A DNA stretch of 64,000 nucleotides from Closterium sp. NIES-65 (lineage: Eukaryota; Streptophyta; Zygnematophyceae; Desmidiales; Closteriaceae): positions 1-64,000 of the forward strand of contig CANXME010002650.1 in NCBI GenBank assembly GCA_948144175.1. The letters are read 5' to 3'. Shown in pieces: positions 43,301 through 55,233 of this stretch; positions within the stretch are counted from its first letter, which is position 1; each line of letters begins with the position of its first letter. Position numbers and translations under genes: made by a program. The notes under the pieces were generated by a model, which saw nothing but the letters and a program-made list of their open reading frames with translations, was not told where the DNA came from and did no database searches.

Positions 43301-46300
43301 TGTTCTGTCCTCCCAGGACGTCACGTTCGACGAGTCGGTACCCTACTACCGCCTCTTCCCCTACCGCACTCCGTCCCTCCCCCCACCCCCCCTCTTCTTG
43401 GTACCAGGTCCCCCCCCAGTAGTCCCCCTCCCCCCTCAGGGTCCTGCCCCTTCAGGTGTGTCTCAGGTAGACGCGGTCGAGCCTGTCGAGGTCACTGGTG
43501 ACTCCGGTGCTGCTGCGGGAGCTGAGCCTGGGGGTGCGGAGTCTAGGGGTGCTGAGCCTGGGGGTGCGGAGTCTGGGGGTGCTGGGCCTGGGGGTGCTGA
43601 GCCTGGGGGTGCTGAGCCTGGGGGTGCTGTGCCTGGGGGTGCTGTGTCTGGGGGTACTGAGCCTGGGGGTGCTGAGCCGGGAGGTGCCGAGCCTGGAGGT
43701 GCTGTGCCTGGGGGTGCTTCGTCTCACCGGGAGCCGCTCTCTCCACAGGAGCTGCGTGAGTGGTTTGCCCGGCGCTGGAGGCGTGCCGCTGGTGCTGGTG
43801 GTTCTTCGGCTGCGGAGGGCGCTGCTGCCACGCGACCTGGCGGTGCTCGTCCTGTGGGTGCTGGAGCTGCTGGGTCTGAGTGTTCTCCTGGAGCTGGTCC
43901 TGCTGAGGACGTTGGCGCTGAGCCTGCGGTTGGTGGTCCGACTGACGGTGCTCCTGGTGCTGCTGCTGGAGGTTCTGGAGCTTCTGGTGGTTCTGCTGGA
44001 GGTGCTGCTGGAGTGGGTGCTCCTGCCGGGGGTGCTGGTGCTGTTCCTGCTGTTTCTGGCGTCGCCGCGCGGCCTCGACCGTACTTCGTTCCGCTCCTGC
44101 AGCAGGTTCTTGGTCTTACACCTCCTCCTCCTTCCTTAGAGGGTCCGCAGCCTGTCCGGTCACAGCCACAGCTACAGCCTGCCTCCCCTTTGCCTGCTCC
44201 TTCTCCCTACGCTGGTCCGACTGGAGGTCTTACTGAGCGTCGTGAGCCTGCGTCTCGTCCTGCGTCGCCTGTTCGTACTGAGCGCGCTAGTGGTCGCGGG
44301 TCGCGTCAGCGTCCTCCTCCTGTCCCTGGCACGCACCGGATGTCACTGCGTCCGTCCACTGCTCCTCTGCGTGCCCCTTTGCCTTCTCCTCCTGCTTCCT
44401 CTCTTCCTGCTCTTGCCGACCCGGAGTCGGACTCTCTTCGTGCTGCCAGTCCTACTGTCACGCGTCTCCTTGCTACTGCTGTCACTGACCCTTCCTTCGA
44501 GTCGTCTGCTGCGTCTGCCCTTGTCACTGAGCTTGTCGACTTTGCTGCGCGCTGTCGTCTAGACTACGCTGCTCGTCTTGTCGCTGAGTCTGAGTCCGCC
44601 TGTCCTCCGTCCGTCGGGGGTGAGTGTGCCCTTGGCACGGACGTCCTAGAGGACAGGCAGGAGGAGTTCCAGTGTCTAGCCGCTGCTTCACCTCGTCTCG
44701 CGTCTGTACTGCTAGCCCCTGAGGGAGACCCGGATGCACTAGACATCCCGACTCCGCGTTCTTACGCGGAGGCCGTAGAGGGTCCCTACTCCTCTCAGTG
44801 GCAGGCAGCTATGGATGCAGAGATGGCTTCCTGGAAGTCCACAGGCACCTACGTTGACGCGGTTCCCCCTCCTGGGGCGAACATCGTCAGTGGCATGTGG
44901 ATCTTCAGGGTGAAGCGGCCGCCGGGCTCGCCGCCTGTCTTCAAGGCGCGTTACGTGGCTCGTGGCTTCAGTCAGCGGCAGGGAGTTGACTACTTTCAGA
45001 CCTTCTCTCCCACCCCGAAGATGACCACTCTTCGGGTGCTGCTGCACATTGCCGCTCAGCGCGACTACGAGCTTCACTCTCTCGACTTCAGCACTGCGTT
45101 CCTGCAGGGTAGCCTGCACGAGGAGATCTGGCTGCGCCGTCCGCCTGGCTTCACTGGGACTTTCCCTCCTGGCACCCAGTGGAGCCTCCGACGGCCAGTC
45201 TACGGTCTCCGCCAGGCACCGCGTGAGTGGCACGACACACTGAGGACTACGCTTGCGGCTCTTGGGTTTGCTCCTTCTACTGCTGACCCGTCGCTGTTTC
45301 TTCGCACCGACACTTCCCTGCCGCCGTTCTACATCCTCGTGTACGTCGACGACTTGGTCTTTGCCACAGCGGACACTGCTGGACTCGCCTACGTGAAGTC
45401 CGAGCTGCTGAAGAGACACACGTGCACAGACCTGGGTGAACTGCGCAGCTACCTTGGCTTGCAGATCACTCGGGACAGAGCACGCCGCACCATTACCCTG
45501 ACTCAGTCACACATGGTGCAGCAGGTCCTTCAGCGCTTCGGCTTCACGTACTCCTCGCCTCAGGCCACTCCTCTGCCTACTCGCCACTCACTCTCAGCTC
45601 TGCCTTCGGATGAGTCCGTAGAGTCGAGTGGTCCGTATGCAGAGCTTGTTGGCTGCCTCATGTACCTGATGACCTGCACTCGACCTGACCTTGCATACCC
45701 TCTGAGCATCCTTGCACGCTATGTTGCTCCTGGGAGATACCGACCAGAGCACATGGCTGCAGCGAAGAGGGTATTGCGCTACCTGTGCAGTACGTCGGGC
45801 ATGGGGCTAGTGCTTGGAGGGCGGAGTCCAGTGGTCCTTACTGGGCACGCAGACGCTTCTTGGGCTGACGACCAGGCTACGCAGCGGTCGTCACAGGGTT
45901 ACACCTTCAGCCTTGGTTCCGGCTCTGTCTCGTGGCGGTCTACTCGCTCGTCTTCGGTTCTCGGCTCCAGTTGTGAGGCTGAGATCTACGCCGGGGCCAT
46001 GGCTGCACAGGAGCTTCGCTGGCTCACCTACCTGCTGACTGACCTTGGAGAGCTGCCTCGTTCTCCTCCAGTGCTGTACGTAGACAACAAGGCCATGTTG
46101 GCCTTGTGTCGAGAGCAGCGCTTGGAGCACAGAACGAAGCACATTGCTCTCCGCTACTTCCTTGCTCGTGAGCTGCAGCAGCGTGGTCAGTTGCGACTTG
46201 CTTACGTGGCCTCTGAGGCCAACACTGCTGATGTGTTCACCAAGGCACTTGCGCCTTGCGACCATCAGCGCTTTTGTACCCAGCTGGGTCTTGTACCTGT

Positions 46301-46325
46301 CTTGCCTCACTTGCTCTCTTCTTGA
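40397..46325 (+). pseudogene. Copia gag-pol (element 2), frameshifted
   Basis: The start is at 40397 (GCTATGGCC). Gag reads to the glycine tract, where the G run at 41405-41410 has six G. Element 3 has five at the same place. The frame then shifts and closes at 41560, while Pol stays open in the next frame to TGA at 46323. All domains are otherwise present: zinc motif CX13CX3HX4C, protease DSGAS (Asp at 41991), integrase D42663, D42870 and E42978 (X35), RT YVDD (45342-45353), and RNase H ending TADVFTKAL. The product differs from element 3 by about ten residues plus a 15-residue repeat difference in the GAEPGG linker. The extra G could be a homopolymer sequencing error. Confidence 0.9.
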
Positions 46326-46529
46326 CTTTACTTGTACTTTGACATATATATACCTGCTCTTGCTTGTCTAGTTTTATATATATGTCTTTACTCCTGCATG
46401 TGAACTGGCCTCTGGCCTTGCTCTTGTGCTCGGACTGTGTGGTGACTTTGTGATCCACCCTGAGCTTGTTTTGCTTTGCTTGACTGGTCTTGTGACCCCT
46501 TGTTCTCCCCCACTTTGCCTATGGGGGTG

Positions 46530-46660
46530 TGTCAGATTATTGTAGCTGATGCATGTTTGTAGGCTATAGTGGGGTAGCACATATGGGGTACAGTTTGCTA
46601 GGGTTGTATTTGTACCCAACTCTGACTTAGTCAATTCATTCCTCTGCTCATAGTTTCACA
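46530..46660 (+). repeat. Element 2 3' LTR
   Basis: 131 bp, one mismatch to the 5' LTR, preceded by ATGGGGGTG and followed by the TSD TATAA. Confidence 0.95.
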
Positions 46661-48925
46661 TATAAATCTAGTGAGCTAATGAGGTTCGGAAGGAATCTAA
46701 TGCATATGTATATGGAAAGTGGTGCATTGGCCAGGTCGGTCAGTATGGGAAGTTAGAGTGCAAATGCCTGGGAGAACGGAACCGCTCAGATCTCGCATAA
46801 TACACGGAATCTAGTGGTCTCACTCAAATATAAGGTAGGAAATATATTCATCTAGTGAACGTAAGGGTTTGAAAGGTAACTAACGCACATGTGTAGAGAA
46901 AATGGTGCATCGGCCAGTCTGGCCGGCATTTCGCACTCATAGTGCAGGTGGGGCCAGGGAGAACGGAAACGCTCGTTTCTCAAAAACTAGAGGGAACTAA
47001 CGGTCTCACTCGATCAGAAGGTGGGAAATATATAAATCTAGTCAGCTAAAAAGGTTTGAAATGTATTTAACGCACATGTATAGAGAAAATGGTGCATTGG
47101 CCAGGTCGGTCAGAATCGGAACTTAAAATGCAAATGCCAGGGAGAACGGAAGCGCTCAGATGTCGCATAGTACACGGAATCAAGTGGTCTCACTCAAATA
47201 GAAAGTAGGAAATATATTCATCTAGTGAACATAAGGGTTTGAAAGGTAACTAACGCACATGTGTAGAGAAAATTGTGCATCGGCCAGTCTGGCCGGCATT
47301 TCGCACTTATAGTGCAAATAGGGCCAAGGAGAACGGAAACGCTCAATTCTCAAAAAGTAGAGGGAATCTAGCGGTCTCACTCGATCAGAAGGTGGGAATT
47401 ATATAAATCTAGTGAGCTAATAAGGTTCGAAAGGAATCTAGTGCAAATGTATATGGAAAATGGTGCATTGGCCAGGTCGGTCAGTATGGGAACTTAGAGT
47501 GCAAATGCCAGGGAGAACGGAAGCGCTCAGATCTCGCATAGTACACGGAATCTAGTGGTCTCACTCAAATAGAAGGTAGGAAATAAATTCATCTAGTGAA
47601 CGTAAGGGTTTGAAAGGTAACTAACGCACATGTGTAGAGAAAATTGTGCATCGGCCAGTCTGGTCGGCATTTCGCACTTATAGTGCAAGTAGGGCCAAGG
47701 AGAACCGAAACGCTCATTTCTCAAAAAGTAGAGGGAATCTAGCGGTCTCACTCGATCAGAAGGTGGGAAATATATAAATCTAGTGAGCTAATAAGGTTCG
47801 AAAGGAATCTAATGCTTATGTATATGGAAAATGGTGCATTGGCCAGGTCGGTCAGTATGGGAACTTAGAGTGCAAATGCCAGGGAGAACGGAAGCGCTCA
47901 GATCTCGCATAGTACACGGAATCTAGTGGTCTCACTCAAATAGAAGGTAGGAAATAAACTCATCTAGTGAACGTAAGGGTTTGAAAGGTAACTAACGCAC
48001 ATGTGTAGAGAAAATGGTGCATCGGCCAGTCTGGCCGGCATTTCGCACTTATAGTGCAAGTATGGCCAAGGAGAACGGAAACGCTCATTTCTCAAAAAGT
48101 AAAGGGAATCTAGCGATCTCACTCGATCAGAAGGTGGGAAATATATAAATCTAGTGAGCTAATAAGGTTCGAAAGGAATCTAATGCATATGTATATGGAA
48201 AATGGTGCATTGGCCAGGTCGGTCAGTATGGGAACTTAGAGTGCAAATGCCAGGGAGAACGGAAGCGCTCAGATCTCGCATAGTACACGGAATCTAGTGG
48301 TCTCACTCAAATATAAGGTAGGAAATATACTCATCTCGTGAACGTAAGGGTTTGAAAGGTAACTAACGCACATGTGTAGAGAAAATGGTGCATCGGCCAG
48401 TCTGGCCGGCATTTCGCACTTATAGTGCAAGTAGGGCCAAGGAGAACGGAAACGCTCATTTCTCAAAAAGTAAAGGGAATCTAGCGGTCTCACTCGATCA
48501 GAAGGTGGGAAATATATAAATCTAGTGAGCTAATAAGGTTCGAAAGGAATCTAATGCATATGTATATGGAAAATGGTGCATTGGCCAGGTCGGTCAGTAT
48601 GGGAACTTAGAGTGCAAATGCCAGGGAGAACGGAAGCGCTCAGATCTCGCATAGTACACGGAATCTAGTGGTCTCACTCAAATAGAAGGTAGGAAATAAA
48701 CTCATCTAGTGAACGTAAGGGTTTGAAAGGTAACTAACGCACATGTGTAGAGAAAATGGTGCATCGGCCAGTCTGGCCGGCATTTCGCACTTATAGTGCA
48801 AGTAGGGCCAAGGAGAACGGAAACGCTCATTTCTCAAAAAGTAAAGAGAATCTAGCGGTCTCACTCGATCAAAAGGTGGAAAATATATAATTCTAGTGAG
48901 CTAATAAGGTTCGAAAGGAATCTAA
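46661..48925 (-). repeat. Satellite array between elements 2 and 3
   Basis: About six 371-bp units in reverse orientation, continuing in phase from the satellite left of element 2. It ends with the TSD TCTAA (48921-48925) of element 3. No gene is seen. Confidence 0.95.
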
Positions 48926-49056
48926 TGTGAAACTATGAGCAGAGGAATGAATTGACTAAGTCAGAGTTGGGTACAAATACAACCCTAGCAAACTGTACCC
49001 CATATGTGCTACCCCACTATAGCCTACAAACATGCATCAGCTATAATAATCTGACA
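48926..49056 (-). repeat. Element 3 3' LTR
   Basis: 131 bp, identical to the 5' LTR. The polypurine tract lies just to its right on the plus strand, as CACCCCCAT. Confidence 0.95.
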
Positions 49057-49260
49057 CACCCCCATAGGCAAAGTGGGGGAGAACAAGGGGTCACAAGACC
49101 AGTCAAGCAAAGCAAAACAAGCTCAGGGTGGATCACAAAGTCACCACACAGTCCGAGCACAAGAGCAAGGCCAGAGGCCAGTTCACATGCAGGAGTAAAG
49201 ACATATATATAAAACTAGACAAGCAAGAGCAGGTATATATATGTCAAAGTACAAGTAAAG

Positions 49261-52200
49261 TCAAGAAGAGAGCAAGTGAGGCAAGACAGGTACAAGACCC
49301 AGCTGGGTACAAAAGCGCTGATGGTCGCAAGGCGCAAGTGCCTTGGTGAACACATCAGCAGTGTTGGCCTCAGAGGCCACGTAAGCAAGTCGCAACTGAC
49401 CACGCTGCTGCAGCTCACGAGCAAGGAAGTAGCGGAGAGCAATGTGCTTCGTTCTGTGCTCCAAGCGCTGCTCTCGACACAAGGCCAACATGGCCTTGTT
49501 GTCTACGTACAGCACTGGAGGAGAACGAGGCAGCTCTCCAAGGTCAGTCAGCAGGTAGGTGAGCCAGCGAAGCTCCTGTGCAGCCATGGCCCCGGCGTAG
49601 ATCTCAGCCTCACAACTGGAGCCGAGAACCGAAGACGAGCGAGTAGACCGCCACGAGACAGAGCCGGAACCAAGGCTGAAGGTGTAACCCTGTGACGACC
49701 GCTGCGTAGCCTGGTCGTCAGCCCAAGAAGCGTCTGCGTGCCCAGTAAGGACCACTGGACTCCGCCCTCCAAGCACTAGCCCCATGCCCGACGTACTGCA
49801 CAGGTAGCGCAATACCCTCTTCGCTGCAGCCATGTGCTCTGGTCGGTGTCTCCCAGGAGCAACATAGCGTGCAAGGATGCTCAGAGGGTATGCAAGGTCA
49901 GGTCGAGTGCAGGTCATCAGGTACATGAGGCAGCCAACAAGCTCTGCATACGGACCACTCGACTCTACGGACTCATCCGAAGGCAGAGCTGAGAGTGAGT
50001 GGCGAGTAGGCAGAGGAGTGGCCTGAGGCGAGGAGTACGTGAAGCCGAAGCGCTGAAGGACCTGCTGCACCATGTGTGACTGAGTCAGGGTAATGGTGCG
50101 GCGTGCTCTGTCCCGAGTGATCTGCAAGCCAAGGTAGCTGCGCAGTTCACCCAGGTCTGTGCACGTGTGTCTCTTCAGCAGCTCGGACTTCACGTAGGCG
50201 AGTCCAGCAGTGTCCGCTGTGGCAAAGACCAAGTCGTCGACGTACACGAGGATGTAGAACGGCGGCAGGGAAGTGTCGGTGCGAAGAAACAGCGACGGGT
50301 CAGCAGTAGAAGGAGCAAACCCAAGAGCCGCAAGCGTAGTCCTCAGTGTGTCGTGCCACTCACGCGGTGCCTGGCGGAGACCGTAGACTGGCCGTCGGAG
50401 GCTCCACTGGGTGCCAGGAGGGAAAGTCCCAGTGAAGCCAGGCGGACGGCGCAGCCAGATCTCCTCGTGCAGGCTACCCTGCAGGAACGCAGTGCTGAAG
50501 TCGAGAGAGTGAAGCTCGTAGTCGCGCTGAGCGGCAATGTGCAGCAGCACCCGAAGAGTGGTCATCTTCGGGGTGGGAGAGAAGGTCTGAAAGTAGTCAA
50601 CTCCCTGCCGCTGACTGAAGCCACGAGCCACGTAACGCGCCTTGAAGACAGGCGGCGAGCCCGGCGGCCGCTTCACCCTGAAGATCCACATGCCACTGAC
50701 GATGTTCGCCCCAGGAGGGGGAACCGCGTCAACGTAGGTGCCTGTGGACTTCCAGGAAGCCATCTCTGCATCCATAGCTGCCTGCCACTGAGAGGAGTAG
50801 GGACCCTCTACGGCCTCCGCGTAAGAACGCGGAGTCGGGATGTCTAGTGCATCCGGGTCTCCCTCAGGGGCTAGCAGTACAGACGCGAGACGAGGTGAAG
50901 CAGCGGCTAGACACTGGAACTCCTCCTGCCTGTCCTCTAGGACGTCCGTGCCAAGGGCACACTCACCCCCGACGGACGGAGGACAGGCGGACTCAGACTC
51001 AGCGACAAGACGAGCAGCGTAGTCTAGACGACAGCGCGCAGCAAAGTCGACAAGCTCAGTGACAAGGGCAGACGCAGCAGACGACTCGAAGGAAGGGTCA
51101 GTGACAGCAGTAGCAAGGAGACGCGTGACAGTAGGACTGGCAGCACGAAGAGAGTCCGACTCCGGGTCGGCAAGAGCAGGAAGAGAGGAAGCAGGAGGAG
51201 AAGGCAAAGGGGCACGCAGAGGAGCAGTGGACGGACGCAGTGACATCCGGTGCGTGCCAGGGACAGGAGGAGGACGCTGACGCGACCCGCGACCACTAGC
51301 GCGCTCAGTACGAACAGGCGACGCAGGACGAGACGCAGGCTCACGACGCTCAGTAAGACCTCCAGTCGGACCAGCGTAGGGAGAAGGAGCAGGCAAAGGG
51401 GAGGCAGGCTGTAGCTGTGGCTGTGACCGGACAGGCTGCGGACCCTCTAAGGGAGGAGGAGGAGGTGTAAGACCAAGAACCTGCTGCAGGAGCGGAACGA
51501 AGTACGGTCGAGGCCGCGCGGCGACGCCAGAAACAGCAGGAACAGCACCAGCACCCACGGCAGGAGCACCCACTCCAGCAGCACCTCCAGCAGAACCACC
51601 AGAAGCTCCAGAACCTCCAGCAGCAGCACCAGGAGCACCGTCAGTCGGACCACCAACCGCAGGCTCAGCGCCAACGTCCTCAGCAGGACCAGCTCCAGGA
51701 GAACACTCAGACCCAGCAGCTCCAGCACCCACAGGACGAGCACCGCCAGGTCGCGTGGCAGCAGCGCCCTCCGCAGCCGAAGAACCACCAGCACCAGCGG
51801 CACGCCTCCAGCGCCGGGCAAACCACTCACGCAGCTCCTGTGGAGAGAGCGGCTCCCGGTGAGACGAAGCACCCCCAGGCACAGCACCTCCAGGCTCGGC
51901 ACCTCCCGGCTCAGCACCCCCAGGCTCAGTACCCCCAGACACAGCACCCCCAGGCACAGCACCCCCAGGCTCAGCACCCCCAGGCTCAGCACCCCCAGGC
52001 CCAGCACCCCCAGACTCCGCACCCCCAGGCTCCGCACCCCCAGGCTCAGCACCCCTAGACTCCGCACCCCCAGGCTCAGCACCCCTAGACGCCGCACCCC
52101 CAGGCTCAGCTCCCGCAGCAGCACCGGAGTCACCAGTGACCTCGACAGGCTCGACCGCGTCTACCTGAGACACACCTGAAGGGGCAGGACCCTGAGGGGG

Positions 52201-55200
52201 GAGGGGGACTACTGGGGGGGGACCTGGTACCAAGAAGAGGGGGGGTGGGGGGAGGGACGTAGTGCGGTAGGGGAAGAGGCGGTAGTAGGGTACCGACTCG
52301 TCGAACGTGACGTCCTGGGAGGACAGAACACGTCGAGAGGTGGGGTGGTAAAACTGCCACCCAGGGGCGTCGGGGGGGAACCCGAGGAAGACGCAGGGAG
52401 AAGCACGAGGGGACAGCTTGTCCGCAGACAGGTCGCGAACAAACGCCCGAGATCCCCAGACCCGGAACGCCGACGCATCGCCAACCTTCCCCGTCCACAA
52501 CAGAGCTGGGGAGGTCTCCGGTCGAGAGACCCTGGGGTGGAGGTTGATCTGGTGCGCAGCGTACCTGACCGCAAACGGCCACAGAAAATGGGGAGCAGCC
52601 GCATGCATCATGGACGTACGAGCGACGTCCATGACCATGCCAATGCGGCGCTCAGCGATCCCATTCTGCTGTGGTGAGTCCGGAAGCGTGAAGGTCTGAC
52701 GGATGCCTCGCACACGACAGTAGGCACTCAGGAGGGCCGAGGAGAACTCTCCGCCTCTGTCCGAGTGCAGACGCAAGACAGGGAAGTCAGAGCCAAAGCT
52801 TCTCCGAAGCTGAAGACGAGCTGCGCGGATCCAGTCGATCAACACCTGAGTGACCTCACCCTTGCTGCGCAAGGGGAAGACTGTGGTGTAACGCGAGTAG
52901 TCGTCAACCACTAGCAGGAAGTAGCGCTCCTGACCCTGTCCACGGACGCGGGCTGGGCCCCACACGTCCATGTGAAGCGTCTGCAACGGGGCCTCTGTCG
53001 GAGGAAACTGGGAGGAGTGAGAGGCAGCACGCTGGCGCCCCTCGACACAGGGGACACAGGCAGGGCCAGGGCCCGGAGGAAGGGGAGGGAGAGACCGGGG
53101 AAGACCAGACACAAGGACCCGCGAGGCCATGCCTCTGAGCCGAAGCAGAGAGGGGTGGCCAAGGCGGTGGTGCCAGAGGAGGGTCTCGTGAGACAGACGA
53201 CGACACGAACAAGGGGCAGACTCAGGACCAGACCTGGACGCTGCAGCAAACACCTGACCAGACGAAGGGGCCCTACCAGACGCAGTACCTGGAGGAGAAG
53301 CAGTGGTCAGTGTGTACAGGCTCGACCCCGGCCGACGTGTAAACGTAGCCAGGTGGCGACCTGTATCCGCCTCCGTACAGTGGGTCACCCGCTGACGAGC
53401 AGGGGTGAACTGGTGGACACCTGCATCCTGGAGGTCAGCACCACTCACCAAGTTCGTCGAGAACGAGGGGAGGTAGAGACCAGTCAGGGTGCCAGAGGGG
53501 GCCGCCGGACACGGGAGGACAGTGGAGAAGCGAGACAGGACAGGCCCCCCAGAGGGGTCCGCCAGGGACACCGCAACAGGCCGACTCAGCGGCGTGAGAG
53601 TGGTGCGGTCCCGAAAGAAGGAGCGAGACGCTCCAGAGTCAAGGGTGAAGGTGTGAGAGGCCGAAGCCGACACAGTACCTGAGAGGGCGGACTCACCAGT
53701 ACCTGAAAGCACAGACGCACTGGCACCTAGAGCAGCAGCCTCACTAGTACCTGACGCGGCAGTACCAATGCCCGGGTCGGGCGGGAAACACCGGTAACAG
53801 TCATCCTCATCACTACCAGTCACAGCATACATAGCAGAGAGAATAGCATCAAAATCAAGATCATAAATAGCTACACCAGCCCTAGACAGCTCTCCCCAGC
53901 GGGGGATCTCAGCGGCCTCCGGAAACTGCTGACGCCAGGCGTCGGTCAGGCGGCCAAAGCAGCGACGGGCTGTGTGGGCGCCTCCACACCTCTCCCCTGC
54001 ACGGTCACCAGTGCGAAGAACGTAGGGGCAGGGACCAAGCGCACCACCGCGCTGACGCTGCAAGTACCACTCACGGAGCTGCTGAGGGCCGGGGACGGTG
54101 CGAGAGCGCTGCTGCTGCTGCGGCTGCTGCTGTGGCTGCTGCTGCTGCTGCTGCTGGCGCTGACCACCCCCAGAGCTGCTCCGCTGGGACGAGCCACTCC
54201 GACCCCCTCCTCCACCGCCACCCCCGCCTCCACCGCCACCCCCGTCGCCACCGCCACCTCCCCCACCAGGACCGTCGCTCCCACCGCTCCCACCGCCTCC
54301 TCCGTTACCACCTCCGCCGCCACCTCCGCCTCCACCGCCGCCACTACTACCTCCACTCCCGCCACCACCCCCCCCGCCACCCCCACTCCCCCCTCCACCC
54401 CCACCGCCTCCTCCACCGCCCCCTCTGGCTCCACCCGCTCCCTTGCCCCCCTTGCCCTTGCCAGTGCGGCGTCTGCCACTGGGGGCAGACGCCGCGCCGA
54501 CCGACTCAAAACCAACGAGGTCGGCCGCAGCGGCAGAGGCGACAGAGGGCAGCAGGGGGGAGGGACCACACCCCTCAAAGATGGGGGTGCGAGGGTCACC
54601 CCGAGAGGCCCCTACAGCGACAATACTCTTCTCAGCCGCTAGCAGGGACTCCTCAAGGAGGTCGACAGTGAGAGTGGTGGGACAGACAGAGAGAAACTGG
54701 TCCCTAACGACACGAAGGGACTCAGGAAGACGGGTGACGAGAAAGTAGAGAGTGATGTACATGGGAGGAGGGTTCGCAGCGCGGAACTCAGCAGGAAGGG
54801 CAGCGCGGTAGCGGGTGTCACTAGCGCGGAGGTGGGTAACGAGGTCAGCGACAGTGGGAAAGGAAGCGAGGTCAGGGAAGAGAAACGGTAGCATGAGGCG
54901 GCTAAGGGTAGCGGAGGAAGGGGAGGAGTAGCGCGCAACTACAGCGTCGTACAAGGCCTGAGCGGTCTTGCACTGACTAAAGTGGGCACGCTCAGAGGAA
55001 GGGAGGTGGCGACGCACAGCAAGACGTGCAGCAGCATCGCGGGTCGCCCACTTGGAGCGAACGGCAGAGTCAGCATCAGCAGGCGGGGCAGGGACAGCGC
55101 CAGAGACAAAGTCAAAGAGAGAGACCTCATCTACCGCATCACACAGTAAGTACAGCTGCAGATCCTCGATCCAGACGGCAAAGTCAATGGCCCTCCCCTC

Positions 55201-55233
55201 AGCGTCAAAAGTGAGAACATTGGGGGTGGCCAT
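49261..55233 (-). CDS. Copia Gag-Pol polyprotein (element 3), intact
   Basis: 1,990-residue single-frame polyprotein. The start is MATPN (ATG at 55233), not the in-frame ATG seven codons upstream, because it matches the other copies. In order: copia-type Gag (to about 240), basic stretch and polyglycine tract (about 275-365), zinc motif CX13CX3HX4C (about 405-430), protease DSGAS (about 532), GAG-pre-integrase HHCC finger, integrase D-D-X35-E (first Asp about 756), GAEPGG-repeat linker, RT with LDFSTAFLQ and YVDD (about 1664; 50233-50244), and RNase H to the C-terminus. The protease would cut the chain into particle proteins and enzymes. The domain order protease-integrase-RT-RNase H defines the copia superfamily. 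No broken catalytic motif is visible. Confidence 0.96.
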   Translation of the reverse strand: MATPNVLTFDAEGRAIDFAVWIEDLQLYLLCDAVDEVSLFDFVSGAVPAPPADADSAVRSKWATRDAAARLAVRRHLPSSERAHFSQCKTAQALYDAVVARYSSPSSATLSRLMLPFLFPDLASFPTVADLVTHLRASDTRYRAALPAEFRAANPPPMYITLYFLVTRLPESLRVVRDQFLSVCPTTLTVDLLEESLLAAEKSIVAVGASRGDPRTPIFEGCGPSPLLPSVASAAAADLVGFESVGAASAPSGRRRTGKGKGGKGAGGARGGGGGGGGGGGGSGGGGGGGGGSGGSSGGGGGGGGGGGGNGGGGGSGGSDGPGGGGGGGDGGGGGGGGGGGGGGRSGSSQRSSSGGGQRQQQQQQQPQQQPQQQQRSRTVPGPQQLREWYLQRQRGGALGPCPYVLRTGDRAGERCGGAHTARRCFGRLTDAWRQQFPEAAEIPRWGELSRAGVAIYDLDFDAILSAMYAVTGSDEDDCYRCFPPDPGIGTAASGTSEAAALGASASVLSGTGESALSGTVSASASHTFTLDSGASRSFFRDRTTLTPLSRPVAVSLADPSGGPVLSRFSTVLPCPAAPSGTLTGLYLPSFSTNLVSGADLQDAGVHQFTPARQRVTHCTEADTGRHLATFTRRPGSSLYTLTTASPPGTASGRAPSSGQVFAAASRSGPESAPCSCRRLSHETLLWHHRLGHPSLLRLRGMASRVLVSGLPRSLPPLPPGPGPACVPCVEGRQRAASHSSQFPPTEAPLQTLHMDVWGPARVRGQGQERYFLLVVDDYSRYTTVFPLRSKGEVTQVLIDWIRAARLQLRRSFGSDFPVLRLHSDRGGEFSSALLSAYCRVRGIRQTFTLPDSPQQNGIAERRIGMVMDVARTSMMHAAAPHFLWPFAVRYAAHQINLHPRVSRPETSPALLWTGKVGDASAFRVWGSRAFVRDLSADKLSPRASPCVFLGFPPDAPGWQFYHPTSRRVLSSQDVTFDESVPYYRLFPYRTTSLPPPPLFLVPGPPPVVPLPPQGPAPSGVSQVDAVEPVEVTGDSGAAAGAEPGGAASRGAEPGGAESRGAEPGGAEPGGAESGGAGPGGAEPGGAEPGGAVPGGAVSGGTEPGGAEPGGAEPGGAVPGGASSHREPLSPQELREWFARRWRRAAGAGGSSAAEGAAATRPGGARPVGAGAAGSECSPGAGPAEDVGAEPAVGGPTDGAPGAAAGGSGASGGSAGGAAGVGAPAVGAGAVPAVSGVAARPRPYFVPLLQQVLGLTPPPPPLEGPQPVRSQPQLQPASPLPAPSPYAGPTGGLTERREPASRPASPVRTERASGRGSRQRPPPVPGTHRMSLRPSTAPLRAPLPSPPASSLPALADPESDSLRAASPTVTRLLATAVTDPSFESSAASALVTELVDFAARCRLDYAARLVAESESACPPSVGGECALGTDVLEDRQEEFQCLAAASPRLASVLLAPEGDPDALDIPTPRSYAEAVEGPYSSQWQAAMDAEMASWKSTGTYVDAVPPPGANIVSGMWIFRVKRPPGSPPVFKARYVARGFSQRQGVDYFQTFSPTPKMTTLRVLLHIAAQRDYELHSLDFSTAFLQGSLHEEIWLRRPPGFTGTFPPGTQWSLRRPVYGLRQAPREWHDTLRTTLAALGFAPSTADPSLFLRTDTSLPPFYILVYVDDLVFATADTAGLAYVKSELLKRHTCTDLGELRSYLGLQITRDRARRTITLTQSHMVQQVLQRFGFTYSSPQATPLPTRHSLSALPSDESVESSGPYAELVGCLMYLMTCTRPDLAYPLSILARYVAPGRHRPEHMAAAKRVLRYLCSTSGMGLVLGGRSPVVLTGHADASWADDQATQRSSQGYTFSLGSGSVSWRSTRSSSVLGSSCEAEIYAGAMAAQELRWLTYLLTDLGELPRSPPVLYVDNKAMLALCREQRLEHRTKHIALRYFLARELQQRGQLRLAYVASEANTADVFTKALAPCDHQRFCTQLGLVPVLPHLLSS

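Larger units (their letters stand above)
39269..46660 (+). mobile_element. Copia LTR retrotransposon, element 2
   Basis: Complete 7.39-kb copia element with 131-bp LTRs differing at one base (ATTATTATAG against ATTATTGTAG) and TSD TATAA (39264-39268 and 46661-46665). It has the same layout as element 3 and is almost identical to it. The gag-pol frame is shifted by one extra G in the glycine tract, so this copy is probably non-autonomous if the base is real. Confidence 0.96.
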
